Shown here piece after piece: positions 16,525 to 25,685 of a stretch of 54,002 bases of DNA. Position numbers and translations under genes: made by a program. The notes below the pieces were generated by a model. That model made no database searches. It was not told the DNA's origin and was given only the letters and a program-made list of their open reading frames with translations. Every line of letters begins with the position of its first letter. Position 1 is the first letter of the stretch. The DNA comes from Methylobacterium segetis (GTDB lineage: Bacteria > Pseudomonadota > Alphaproteobacteria > Rhizobiales > Beijerinckiaceae). The DNA is taken from contig NZ_SMNT01000028.1 of the NCBI RefSeq assembly GCF_004348265.1, positions 1-54,002 on the forward strand. Reading direction: 5' to 3'.

Positions 16525-16814
16525 TGGCACGATCCGGTACGCCCTTAGGCAAGTTTTCGGACCGCTGATTTCTTCTGGGCATTTTTATCGTTACTTGCCG
16601 ATCGTGATCCGGCCCGATACGGTCGATTCACCACCGAATCGCGAGACGTCGAGCCGTCGTCGAGAGCGAGAAGCGGGCAAACCGCCGGTTCCCGTCGATG
16701 AATTGACGCTGAAGTCGCCACGGCTCGCCGGTCGGCGGGGAGAGGCGTCATGTCCGGCGGCTCACGGGGCGACCTGCGAGCGACCGGTGCTCGGCGCGGA
16801 CGGGGAGCGCGAGG

Positions 16815-17702
16815 GTGTATACGAGCACCATTTCCAATTCCGCAGCGAACGAGCCGCGCCTGACGGCGCTGGAGGCCGAGAACGCCCGCCTGCGCGCGCT
16901 GCTCGGCCACGCCCGCCGCCAGACCGTGATGATCGCTCAGCGCCACGAGCGTCTCGGCCGATTCTTCCTGGCCGAGCGCGACGCAAACCGTGCCGCAGCG
17001 GACCGGGTCGCCGCCGAGAATCTCCGCATCCGCCGCGAGGCGGAGCGGGCCGCGGAGGTCTACGAGCTCGATCTCGATGAATTGAAGGAGACCGAGGCGC
17101 GCCAGACCCTGCTGATGCAGGAACTCTCGCACCGGGTGAAGAACACGCTCGCCATGGTCCAGGCCATCGCCGCGCAGACCCTGCGCAATGCCGTCTCCCT
17201 CGATGCGGCGGCGGAAGCCCTCGGCGCGCGTCTCGCCGCTCTCGCGCAGGCGCACGATGTGCTGATCCAGGGCTCGTGGTCGAGCGTCGATCTGCACGGC
17301 CTCGTCGAAGGGACGATCGCGCTACACGGGGACGGGGAGCGTTTCCGCGTCACGGGGCCGAACCTGACGCTCGGCCCCCGCCCGGGCCTGACCTTTGCCC
17401 TGATGCTGCACGAACTGGGCACGAACGCCGCGAAGTACGGCGCCCTCTCGACGGCATCCGGCCATGTGGCGATCGAGTGGGATGTCGAGGAGTACGGCGG
17501 GGAAGCGCAGCTGCGCTTCCGCTGGGAGGAGCGCGGCGGCCCCCCGGTCGCGCCGCCGACCCGCAGCGGCTTCGGCTCGCGGCTGATCGAGCGCAGCCTG
17601 GTCCAGGGCTTCGGCGGGTCGGTCAGCCTGACCTATCCGGAGACGGGCGCCATCCTCGCCCTGCGGGCGCCGCTCTCGGCGGTCCTAGCCGGAACCGGCT
17701 GA
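16815..17702 (+). CDS. HWE-family sensor histidine kinase without sensor domain
   Basis: 295 aa from a GTG at 16815. A long coiled coil (residues about 15-100) leads into the dimerisation/phosphoacceptor helix with ELSHRVKNTLAMVQAIAAQTLR (H106). The ATPase part has MLHELGTNAAKYGALST and the conserved FRWEERGGPPV and RSGFGSRLIERSL, which place it in the HWE/HisKA_2 group. There is no PAS domain or membrane segment, so it is a soluble kinase whose input is unknown; such kinases often act in light or general-stress signalling in alphaproteobacteria. A single-domain receiver is encoded 126 bp downstream and is the likely partner. Confidence 0.82.
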   Translation: MYTSTISNSAANEPRLTALEAENARLRALLGHARRQTVMIAQRHERLGRFFLAERDANRAAADRVAAENLRIRREAERAAEVYELDLDELKETEARQTLLMQELSHRVKNTLAMVQAIAAQTLRNAVSLDAAAEALGARLAALAQAHDVLIQGSWSSVDLHGLVEGTIALHGDGERFRVTGPNLTLGPRPGLTFALMLHELGTNAAKYGALSTASGHVAIEWDVEEYGGEAQLRFRWEERGGPPVAPPTRSGFGSRLIERSLVQGFGGSVSLTYPETGAILALRAPLSAVLAGTG

Positions 17703-17828
17703 GCGCCCGGGCCGGGTTCATGCTGCGCCGCGTCAAACCGACCGAGAGCGGTTCGACCGCGCTCCTTGACGCCGGGGAGCATGGGGAATAGGCCGCGGGT
17801 TCCGGTTCAAGGGATCACCTCAGGCCTG

Positions 17829-18212
17829 ATGACTGATACCCCCGAGCAACCCGTCGTGCTTCTCGTCGAGGATGACGGCCTTCTCCTGATGGAAGCCTCC
17901 GACACGCTCGCGGATGCCGGCTTCACTGTCGTCGAGGCGACCCACGCCGACAAGGCTTTGAAGGTACTGGAGAATCGCGATGATGTCGGCGTCCTGATGA
18001 CGGACGTGGACATGCCGCAGGGCTCGATGGACGGCTTCGCCCTCGCCCGCCTCGTCGCCGACCGCTGGCCCCGGATCCCGGTTCTCGTCGTGTCCGGCAT
18101 GGGCATGCCCGGCCCCAACGACATGCCGGACGGCGCCCGCTTCATCCCGAAGCCCTACGAGCCGACCACCCTCGTGCGGACGCTGCGTGCCTTCGTGCGC
18201 CGCGCCGCCTGA
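17829..18212 (+). CDS. Single-domain response regulator (CheY-like)
   Basis: 127 aa from ATG 17829 (MTDTPEQPVVLLVEDD); a longer frame from 17766 is possible but adds non-conserved residues. The receiver fold is complete: acidic pocket EDD near residue 14, phosphoacceptor D59 in LMTDVDMP, Ser in VVSGMG and the conserved lysine in FIPKPYEP. No output domain follows. It lies directly after the HWE kinase gene and is its probable target. It ends 34 bp before the second sulfhydrylase gene, in the same direction, so transcription may continue into it. Confidence 0.85.
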   Translation: MTDTPEQPVVLLVEDDGLLLMEASDTLADAGFTVVEATHADKALKVLENRDDVGVLMTDVDMPQGSMDGFALARLVADRWPRIPVLVVSGMGMPGPNDMPDGARFIPKPYEPTTLVRTLRAFVRRAA

Positions 18213-18246
18213 CGCCCTCGCCCGAGACAAGCGCGAGTCCCCATCG

Positions 18247-19539
18247 ATGTCCGCCGAATCCCGTACCCCCCGTTTCGCGACCCAGGCGATTCATGCCGGC
18301 GCCGCTCCGGACCCCGCGACCGGCGCGCGGGCCCAGCCGATCTACTTCACGAACGGGTTCGTCTTCGACTCGACCGAGCAGGCGGCCGACATCTTCGCGA
18401 TGCGCCGCACCGGCTTCTCCTACTCGCGCGGCTCGAATCCGACGGTCGCCGCGCTCGAGCGGCGCGTCGCCGCGTTGGAGGGCGCGAAGGCTGCGGTGGC
18501 GGTCTCCTCCGGCCAGTCGGCGGTGCTGCTCGTCCTGATGACGCTGATGAAGAGCGGGGACGCCTACGTCGCATCGCCGCGGCTCTTCGGAGGCTCGCTC
18601 GGATTGATGCGCCGGCTCGACGGGCGCTACGACCTCAAGCCGCAATTCGCGAAGGGCCTGTCACCGGCGGATTTCGAGGCGGCGATCACGCCGGAGACGC
18701 GCGCGATCGTCTGCGAGTCCATCGTCAATCCCTGCGCCACGGTGATGGACCTCGAGGGGATCTCCGCGGTGGCGCGCCGGCACGGCTTGCCGCTCGTCGT
18801 GGACAATACGCTCGCCTCGCCGGCCCTCATCCGGCCGATCGAGTACGGCGCCGACATCGTGGTGCACTCCACCTCGAAGTTCCTCGGCGGATCGGGCCAG
18901 ACGATCGGCGGCGTCATCTGCGATGCCGGCTCGTTCGATTGGACGAAGACCAGCGCCTACAACCTCATCACCGATCCCTGGCCCGATTACGACGGGCTCG
19001 TGATCACCGAGCGCTTTCCGGAGATCAGCTTCGCGGTGGCCTGCCGCCTCTTCGGCCTGCGGGATCTGGGACCCGGGCTCTCGCCGATGAATGCGTTCCT
19101 CACGCTCACCGGCATCGAGACACTGCCGCTTCGCATGGAGCGGCACTGCGCCAACGCCCGCGCGGTCGCGGCCTACCTGAAGGACCATCCGAAGGTCGAT
19201 TGGGTGAGCTATCCCGGCCTCCCCGGCCAACCCGGCGAAGCCCTCGCCAAGCGCTACGTCCCGCAGGGTCCGGGCTCGATCTTCACCTTCGCCCTCAAGG
19301 GCGGCGAGGCGGCCGCAATCCGTTTCATCATGAGCTTGGAGCTCGTCTCCCATCTCGTGAACATCGGCGAGATCAAGTCGCTGGCGATCCATCCCGCCAC
19401 CACGACGCACCGGCAACTTGCCGACGACGAGAAGGCCGCTGCCTGCGTCGGGCCGGAGACGGTGCGCCTCTCGATCGGCCTCGAATCCGTCGAGGATCTC
19501 ATCGCCGACATCGAGCAGGCCCTGGCCAAGGTCGGCTAA
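18247..19539 (+). CDS. O-acetylhomoserine sulfhydrylase-like PLP enzyme with Tyr-to-Phe change
   Basis: 430 aa, start ATG 18247. Clearly homologous along its length to the MetY-type protein at 13364-14644 (both contain [12 protein letters not shown], YxR..NPT, VVDNT, HPA(S/T)TTHRQ). The PLP lysine is present (HSTSKFLGG, K211), as are Y59 and R61 for the phosphate. However, the PLP-stacking catalytic tyrosine of the KLYGGS motif is phenylalanine here (PRLFGGS, F114), and IYQTTSFVF has become IYFTNGFVF. It may be an O-succinylhomoserine/O-acetylhomoserine sulfhydrylase with altered specificity, a different gamma-lyase or a non-catalytic paralogue. It lies just after a kinase/receiver pair. Confidence 0.8.
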   Translation: MSAESRTPRFATQAIHAGAAPDPATGARAQPIYFTNGFVFDSTEQAADIFAMRRTGFSYSRGSNPTVAALERRVAALEGAKAAVAVSSGQSAVLLVLMTLMKSGDAYVASPRLFGGSLGLMRRLDGRYDLKPQFAKGLSPADFEAAITPETRAIVCESIVNPCATVMDLEGISAVARRHGLPLVVDNTLASPALIRPIEYGADIVVHSTSKFLGGSGQTIGGVICDAGSFDWTKTSAYNLITDPWPDYDGLVITERFPEISFAVACRLFGLRDLGPGLSPMNAFLTLTGIETLPLRMERHCANARAVAAYLKDHPKVDWVSYPGLPGQPGEALAKRYVPQGPGSIFTFALKGGEAAAIRFIMSLELVSHLVNIGEIKSLAIHPATTTHRQLADDEKAAACVGPETVRLSIGLESVEDLIADIEQALAKVG

Positions 19540-19548
19540 CGGGCGCGT

Positions 19549-21882
19549 TCAACTGGCCTGGGCGAGGAGGTGTGCCGGCTCCCGGTCTCGCGCGTCTTGG
19601 GCGAGGAGCCAGGGCACGCGGCTCCCCGCGACAGGTTTCCCATACAGGTAGCCCTGCGCGAAGGTGCACCCGCCGCCGCGCAGGAACTCGACCTGCTCGG
19701 GCGTCTCGATCCCCTCCGCCGTGACCGCGAGGCCGAGGCTGCGCCCGAGTTGCAGCACGGCAGTGACGATCGCAGCGTCGTTCGCGTCGTGGGTCAGGTC
19801 GTTGACGAAGCTGCGATCGACCTTGATCTCGTCGACCGGGAATCTCTTGAGGTGCGTCAGCGAGGCGTAGCCCGTCCCGAAATCGTCGAGGGCGACCCGC
19901 ACGCCGGCCGCGTGCAGGCGCTCCAGCGTGCCGGCGACGCGGTCGCCCTGGCCGCCGATCAGGACCGTCTCGGTGACCTCGACGCCGAAGCGCGATTGGT
20001 CCACGCCCGCCGCGGCGAAGATCGCGAGGAGGCGTCCGGCGAGATCGTCCTCCGCGAATTGTGCGGTCGAAAGGTTCACGAAGACCCGGCCGGGATCGAG
20101 GCCGAGGCCGATCCAGCGGCGGATGTCCCGAGCCACCTGCTCCGCGATGCGGAAGCCGAGCTGTGCGCCGATCTCGGCGTCGTCGAAGACGGAGGCGAAG
20201 GCGGCGGGCGAGAGGAGGCCACGGCTCGGATGGCGCCAGCGCGCGAGCGCTTCGAAGCCGACGATATGTCCCGTCTCCAGGCAGACCTTCGGCTGGTAGA
20301 AGGGCACGATCCAGCCCTCGTCGAGGGCTGCCCGCACCTCGCGCGCGACCGTGACCCGCTCCTCGATGCTGGCGCGCAGAGCCGGCGCGAACACGGTCAC
20401 CCGGTTGCGCCCCGCGGCTTTGGCCGCGTAGAGCGCGAGATCGGCGTCTGTCAGAAGATCGGCCGCGCTGCGGGCGTGCTCGGGGAAGAGCGCGACCCCG
20501 AGGCTTGCCCGGGGCGAGACGCTGCGGCCGCCGATCGCGATCGGAGTGGTGAGCCCGTCGAGCACAGCCTGCGCCAGATCGTGCACGCGCCGGCTCGGCT
20601 CCGCCAGATCGGGTTCGCCGGCGGCGATGACGACGAACTCGTCGCCGCCGAGCCGCGCAACAAGATCGCCCGGTCCGACGAGGCTCGACAGGCGCCGTCC
20701 CACCTCCTTCAGAAGCAGGTCGCCCGCATCGTGGCCGAGCGTGTCGTTGACTTCCTTGAAGGCATCGAGGTCGAGGAGGATGAGCCCGACGCGCGAGCCG
20801 TGCGTCTCCGCGCGTCGCAGGGCGTTGTCGAGCGTCGCCTGGAACAGGGCACGGTTCGGTAGCCCGGTGAGCACGTCGTGGTTGGCTGCCTCGCGGATCG
20901 CCTCCTCGACGGCCTTGCGGCTCGTGATGTCCACGAGGCTCGCGATCACCCCCGCGCGACCTCCGATCTCGACCCGATCGGCGAAGAGCAGGACATCGCG
21001 CGCCTCGCCCCCGACGGTCCGAACGGACGTCTCGAGATCGCGCACGGAGGCGTTCCGCTCGAGCTCGTCCCGGATCTGACGTCGTTCCGACAGGGCGATG
21101 AGGTCCCGCGTCGTGCAGCCCGACGGGTCGCTACCCTCGTCGATGCCAAAGAAGCGCAGCGCCGCGTCGTTCATGCTGATGATCCGCCCGTCGGGCAGGT
21201 CGGTCACGCTGACGGGGATCGGGACGGCCTTGAACAGGGTTTCGAAGAGCTGGCGGCTCTCGTCGAGCTTCTCATGAGCATGCCGTTCGGCCTGCATGGC
21301 CAGCCATTCCAGGCGCCGCAGCCTGTTGGATCGCACGACGACGAGGAGAAGCGCGGCGTTGGCGATGGCTGCGGCGAGCGCGAGGCCGAGCGCGGTGGCC
21401 GGCAGCGGCGGAGGCAGCATGTAACTCGCCAGCAGCAAACTCGACGTGCCGGTGCCGACCAGAATCGTCCAGCGAAAGCTCGTCGGGACGACGAGAAGGA
21501 AGATCGCCGGCAGGAGGAGCACCACGTAGAGGGCGATGTCGGAGCGGGACGAGACGAGGAGTGCGACGCCGAGCGCCGTCACAGCTTCCCAGCCCAGAAG
21601 AAGCCGTTGCAGGGCCGGGAAGCTGCGGATGTAGGGGGCGCCGCCGAGGCAGAGGACAGAGGTGATGACGAGGGCGAGCCGGGCCGGCACCGCCACGAGG
21701 AAGTGCGGATCCCCGTAGAACCGCCAGTCGCTCGCCAGGAACATGAAGTTCAGGACCACCGAAAGGCCGAACAGCAGGCGGGCGTGTCGTAGCGTCTCCG
21801 GCAGGCGCGCCGTTTGGAAGGCCGCCTCGCGCTCCGCGCAGGCGAGCTCTCCGCTGATGCTCTTCAGGTTTCTACGATCCAT
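19549..21882 (-). CDS. Membrane PAS-GGDEF-EAL protein (c-di-GMP synthesis/hydrolysis)
   Basis: 777 aa. About six hydrophobic segments occupy residues 35-190, followed by a PAS domain (LFETLFKAVPIPVSVTDLPDG), a GGDEF domain with intact active site (ARLGGDEFVVIA) and an EAL domain with the main metal and catalytic residues (GFEALARWRHP, VNLST, EVTETVLIG, LDDFGTGYASL, KVDRSF, AEGIET). The product-inhibition site RxxD, expected five residues before GGDEF, reads GPGD and is not conserved. Both activities are therefore possible. It is convergent with the sulfhydrylase paralogue (9 bp gap). The signal sensed is unknown. Confidence 0.88.
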   Translation of the reverse strand: MDRRNLKSISGELACAEREAAFQTARLPETLRHARLLFGLSVVLNFMFLASDWRFYGDPHFLVAVPARLALVITSVLCLGGAPYIRSFPALQRLLLGWEAVTALGVALLVSSRSDIALYVVLLLPAIFLLVVPTSFRWTILVGTGTSSLLLASYMLPPPLPATALGLALAAAIANAALLLVVVRSNRLRRLEWLAMQAERHAHEKLDESRQLFETLFKAVPIPVSVTDLPDGRIISMNDAALRFFGIDEGSDPSGCTTRDLIALSERRQIRDELERNASVRDLETSVRTVGGEARDVLLFADRVEIGGRAGVIASLVDITSRKAVEEAIREAANHDVLTGLPNRALFQATLDNALRRAETHGSRVGLILLDLDAFKEVNDTLGHDAGDLLLKEVGRRLSSLVGPGDLVARLGGDEFVVIAAGEPDLAEPSRRVHDLAQAVLDGLTTPIAIGGRSVSPRASLGVALFPEHARSAADLLTDADLALYAAKAAGRNRVTVFAPALRASIEERVTVAREVRAALDEGWIVPFYQPKVCLETGHIVGFEALARWRHPSRGLLSPAAFASVFDDAEIGAQLGFRIAEQVARDIRRWIGLGLDPGRVFVNLSTAQFAEDDLAGRLLAIFAAAGVDQSRFGVEVTETVLIGGQGDRVAGTLERLHAAGVRVALDDFGTGYASLTHLKRFPVDEIKVDRSFVNDLTHDANDAAIVTAVLQLGRSLGLAVTAEGIETPEQVEFLRGGGCTFAQGYLYGKPVAGSRVPWLLAQDARDREPAHLLAQAS

Positions 21883-21934
21883 GGCGGCCCGGATTGTCCG
21901 GTGGAAATCCTAGAGGCCGCGTTAATGCCGGGTG

Positions 21935-22720
21935 TTAATCCCCGTCCCGCCCGCGTTCGTCGGAGCGTCCGCTCCTTCGCGGCAGGGTCAGCGCGCGAAG
22001 GGCACCCCGCAGGGTGCGCACGTCCTGCTCGGTCATGGACATGCGGTGGAGTATGTCGCGCATGTTGCGGGCCATGATCTCGCGCTTGTCGGCCGGGTAG
22101 TAGCCAGCTCGGCCGAGCGCCGCCTCCAGGCTGTCGAACAGCGACAGCAGGGCTTCTCGGGTCGCCGGCGGCGACAGCATCTCACCGGAGAAGGGCAGAC
22201 GGGCGCGCCCCGCTGCGCGCCGCCACTCGTAGCCGGTGAGGAGCACGCCCTGGGCGAGGTTGAGGGAGGGAAAGTCCGGCGAGACCGGGAAGGTGACGAT
22301 GGCATCGGCCAGCGACACTTCCTCGTTGCTGAGGCCGACACGCTCGCGGCCGAACAGGATGCCGACGCGCTGCCCGTCGCGCGCCACGACCTCGCGCATG
22401 GCCTCGTCCGGTCCCAAAACCCGCTTCATCTGTCCGCGCTCCCGGGCCGTCGTGGCGAGCACGTAGTTCAGGTCCCCGATCGCCTCCGGAACGTCCGCGT
22501 AGATCCGCGCCGTGTCGAGGACGTGCGTGGCGCCCGAGGCGGCTTCACGCACGCCCTTCTTGGGCCAGCCGTTCTTCGGATTGACGAGGCGAAGCTCCGA
22601 CAGCCCGAAATTCGCCATGGCGCGGGCGGTCATGCCGATATTCTCGGCGAGTTGCGGCTCGACGAGGATGATGACGGGGGCGATCCCGAGCGGGATCTCG
22701 GTTGAGGTCTCTCGTGGCAT
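21935..22720 (-). CDS. trmJ: tRNA (cytidine/uridine-2'-O-)-methyltransferase TrmJ
   Basis: 261 aa from the ATG at 22720 (MPRETSTEIPLGIAPVIILV); an open frame further upstream has no homologous character. The SPOUT-fold methyltransferase signatures are present: VEPQLAENIGMTARAMANFG near the N-terminus, ILFGRERVGLSNEEV in the middle and FPSLNLAQGVLLTGYEW near the SAM-binding knot. The C-terminal extension (KREIMARNMRDILHRMSMTEQDVRTL) is found in TrmJ. It methylates the ribose of position 32 in the anticodon loop of certain tRNAs. It stands alone between the GGDEF-EAL gene and the Tad remnant. Confidence 0.87.
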   Translation of the reverse strand: MPRETSTEIPLGIAPVIILVEPQLAENIGMTARAMANFGLSELRLVNPKNGWPKKGVREAASGATHVLDTARIYADVPEAIGDLNYVLATTARERGQMKRVLGPDEAMREVVARDGQRVGILFGRERVGLSNEEVSLADAIVTFPVSPDFPSLNLAQGVLLTGYEWRRAAGRARLPFSGEMLSPPATREALLSLFDSLEAALGRAGYYPADKREIMARNMRDILHRMSMTEQDVRTLRGALRALTLPRRSGRSDERGRDGD

Positions 22721-23053
22721 GGGCGGCGTGGACGGGATCGTAGGCGCCCTCCGGCGCCTTGGCAGCGACCTTCTGCGCGCTCCCGCTCGACGAATCCAGA
22801 GGCTGCCGCGCCTGGCCCGCGTGTGGTGCCGCGTTAAAGAGCGATTTTTTCTCTTTTCAGGGTGGCTCAGGCGGCGGACAATTCGATTTTGTGCAATCTG
22901 ACCGGTTTTTCCCAGTGAACCGGCGGAATGTGGGCGCGCGGCTGACCGCTCTATCAATCCATGTCGCTCAATCTGAGAAGCGGTCGTCCGGGGCCAAGGG
23001 GCTCGCATGGCGCGGATCTGCAGGGACTGCATCCGATCTCAGGTCCTGTCACG
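22721..23053. other. Intergenic stretch between trmJ and the Tad remnant
   Basis: About 330 bp without a credible gene. It is less GC-rich than its surroundings near 22840-22920. AAAGAG and CTCTTT flank a run of T at about 22840-22858, and ACCGGT followed by TTTTT is near 22900. It probably carries the trmJ promoter and the start region of the decayed Tad gene. Confidence 0.4.
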
Positions 23054-24099
23054 ATGGGGCACACCTTGCTCGATGGATCGGCGCATGCCGCGACCTTCGC
23101 CGGGAGCGAGGGGGCGCCACCGCGCTCGAATTCGCCCTCGTCTCGCCGATCCTCTTCCTGGCTCTCCTCGAGATCATGTAGGCGGCGCTCTTCCTCTACG
23201 CCTATGCCGGCCTGGAGCGCGCTGCTGCGACATCCGCACGCCGGATCATGGTCGGTGCGCTCGGTACCGATTCGGCGACAGCAGACGGCTTCCGCTCGGC
23301 TGAAATCCGCCCCCAGCTCGGGATCGGACTCACCTGCGCGAACATCGTGACGAGCCTCAAGACGGCGGATCCTTCGGCCGGGGGCTACTACGCCTTCGTG
23401 AAGCCTGACGAGAGCGGGCTCGTGGCCGTGCCGATGAACAACGGCGCGACGGCCTACTGCCCCGGCAAGCCCGGCTCGTACGAATATCTGCAGATCTTCT
23501 ACGCCCTGCCCGTCTTCAGCCCGATTTGGCGCCTGTTCGTGAGCTACATGGCGGTGGCGGGCGACTCGACGAACGATCTCGACAGCCTCAAGAGCGCGGC
23601 GTCCAATCTTAAAAACTGCATGGACGTCGGTGATTCCACGAAACCGCAGGGCAGCGGCGGAACGCATTTCGAGAACGTGCTGCCCGCGATCAACAAGAAG
23701 ATCACTCGGATCGGCAACGGCACCAGTTCCGCCGCGCCGATACCGTTCGTGTTCCTCGTGACCGACGGGCTGCAGAACGACCAGTACTGGGACAACGGGA
23801 CGGGCTGGACGGGCTCGCAGCCGAAGCAGATCTAAACGGCCAATTGCGCGGCTCTGAAGGCACGCGGGGTGACGATCTCGATCCTCTACATCCCGTACGA
23901 GCAGTTGGTCACAACGCACAACCAGAACGTCGCATACGAGAACGTAAAGGTGAACGCTCTCATCCCCGGCCTGCCGAAGATACTCCAGAGTTGCGCCTCT
24001 CCCGGCTTCTACCGCTCGGCAAGCACCGACACGGAGATCAACGACGCGCTCCAGGCCATGTTCGTGCAGGCGACCGCCGTAGCCCGTCTCACGCAGTAG
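23054..24099 (+). pseudogene. Decayed TadE-TadG (Flp pilus assembly) fusion with two in-frame stops
   Basis: One frame reads through about 1 kb of recognisable Tad-pilus protein. It opens with a TadE-type segment (RRERGGATALEFALVSPIL) that is cut by a TAG at 23179-23181 inside the membrane helix, then resumes with AALFLYAYAGLERAAATSARR and the TadE domain to about 23540 (FYALPVFSPIWRLF). It passes directly into the C-terminal part of a TadG-type von Willebrand A domain (GGTHFENVLPAINKKI, PFVFLVTDGLQ), meets a TAA at 23833-23835, and ends with ARGVTISILYIPYEQL, SCASPGFYRSAST. An ATG at 23054 would enter this frame only if the GGGG run behind it had one more base. The front half of tadG is missing, so an internal deletion is likely. 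No other tad/cpa gene is nearby. Confidence 0.7.
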
Positions 24100-24300
24100 C
24101 GACCGGCCCTCATCGTCGGCGGCGGGTCGGCCGGATCGGGGATGACAACGGCCGCTGCTTGTCAGAGGGAGCGGCCCCGGCCCAACCTTCCACGATGCGC
24201 TGCAGCGCGCTATGGACGGCGCCGAGCGCGGCATCCCGCTTGCGAGGGCGCCGCCCGAGGGCTCAGGGCCAGTCTCAGGACCAGGAAGGCGCAGGCGACC

Positions 24301-25515
24301 ATGAACAAGATCAAGGTGGCGAAACCCGTCGTCGAACTCGACGGCGACGAGATGACCCGGATCATCTGGTCAGAGATCAAGAACAAGCTGATCCACCCCT
24401 ACCTCGACATCGATCTCGACTATTACGACCTCGGTGTCGAGCATCGGGATGCCACCCACGATCAGGTCACGGTCGATGCCGCCAACGCCATCAAGCGCCA
24501 CGGCGTCGGCGTGAAATGCGCCACCATCACTCCCGACGAGGCGCGGGTGAAGGAGTTCGGCCTCAAGGAGATGTGGAAGTCGCCCAACGGCACGATCCGC
24601 AACATCCTGGGCGGCGTCATCTTCCGCGAGCCGATCATCTGCCGGAACGTGCCGCGTCTGGTGCCCGGCTGGACGCAGCCGATCGTCGTCGGCCGCCACG
24701 CCTTCGGCGACCAGTATCGCGCCACCGATTTCAAGGTGCCCGGCAAGGGCCGGCTGACCATCAAGTTCGAAGGCGACGACGGCACCGTCATCGAGAAGGA
24801 GGTGTTCAAGTTCCCCGAGGCCGGCGTCGCGATGGCGATGTACAACCTTGACGATTCGATCCGCGATTTCGCCCGCGCGTCGATGAATTACGGCCTGAAC
24901 CGGAAGTACCCGGTTTATCTGTCGACGAAGAACACCATCCTCAAGGCCTATGACGGCCGCTTCAAGGACCTGTTCCAAGAGGTCTACGACAACGAGTTCA
25001 AGTCGCGCTTCGAGTCCGCGGGTATCCTCTACGAGCACCGCTTGATCGACGACATGGTTGCCTCGGCGCTGAAATGGTCCGGCGGCTACGTCTGGGCGTG
25101 CAAGAACTACGACGGCGACGTGCAGTCGGACACGGTGGCGCAGGGCTTCGGCTCGCTCGGCCTGATGACCTCAGTGCTGCTCACCCCCGATGGACAGACC
25201 GTTGAGGCCGAGGCCGCCCACGGGACGGTGACCCGGCACTATCGCGAGCACCAGAAAGGCAAGGAGACCTCGACGAACTCGATCGCCTCGATCTTCGCGT
25301 GGTCGCGCGGCCTGAGCCACCGGGCGAAGCTCGACGACAATGCGGCGCTCGCGACCTTCGCGACGACGCTGGAGACGGTCTGCGTCGACACGGTCGAGGC
25401 GGGCTTCATGACGAAGGACCTCGCCCTCCTCGTCGGTCCGGACCAGCGCTGGCTCTCGACGACGGGCTTCCTCGACAAGATCGACGAGAACCTGCGCGTA
25501 GCGATGACGAAGTGA
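24301..25515 (+). CDS. icd: Isocitrate dehydrogenase (NADP+), dimeric eukaryote-like type
   Basis: 404 aa from ATG 24301 ([23 protein letters not shown]); a longer frame from 24142 is not homologous. It matches the subfamily of NADP-dependent enzymes found in alphaproteobacteria and mitochondria rather than the E. coli type: substrate serine in [52 protein letters not shown], and [22 protein letters not shown]. It oxidatively decarboxylates isocitrate to 2-oxoglutarate in the TCA cycle. It stands alone, with a possible terminator hairpin (CGGGTCC/GGACCCG) shortly after the stop. Confidence 0.95.
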   Translation: MNKIKVAKPVVELDGDEMTRIIWSEIKNKLIHPYLDIDLDYYDLGVEHRDATHDQVTVDAANAIKRHGVGVKCATITPDEARVKEFGLKEMWKSPNGTIRNILGGVIFREPIICRNVPRLVPGWTQPIVVGRHAFGDQYRATDFKVPGKGRLTIKFEGDDGTVIEKEVFKFPEAGVAMAMYNLDDSIRDFARASMNYGLNRKYPVYLSTKNTILKAYDGRFKDLFQEVYDNEFKSRFESAGILYEHRLIDDMVASALKWSGGYVWACKNYDGDVQSDTVAQGFGSLGLMTSVLLTPDGQTVEAEAAHGTVTRHYREHQKGKETSTNSIASIFAWSRGLSHRAKLDDNAALATFATTLETVCVDTVEAGFMTKDLALLVGPDQRWLSTTGFLDKIDENLRVAMTK

Positions 25516-25685
25516 GGCGCGGCGATCCCGCCTGAACAGGCGCCGGGTCCTCTCACGCCTGCGCGCGGGGACCCGTGCTTGGCGATCCGTCCGCATGCCG
25601 GCCACCCGCGAGCCGGGGTCGATCTTTTCGCGGTTTGCGCTAAACCCGCGCCAACCCTCAGACCCCGGCGAGCGTTCGGACAGCG

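Noticed and set aside
14818..16530. 570-codon minus-strand frame opposite the UbiB-family gene
   Set aside because: Shadow frame: the plus strand has all UbiB kinase motifs, and the antisense product is charged low-complexity sequence.
16525..18246. General stress (EcfG, GGAAC-N16/17-CGTT) promoter near the HWE kinase
   Set aside because: No GGAAC with a correctly spaced CGTT was found in the intergenic parts on either strand.
23179..23835. Stop-codon readthrough or recoding as the explanation for the TadE/TadG frame
   Set aside because: Two different stops (TAG, TAA) without any recoding structure, plus a missing domain and no start in frame, point to ordinary gene decay.
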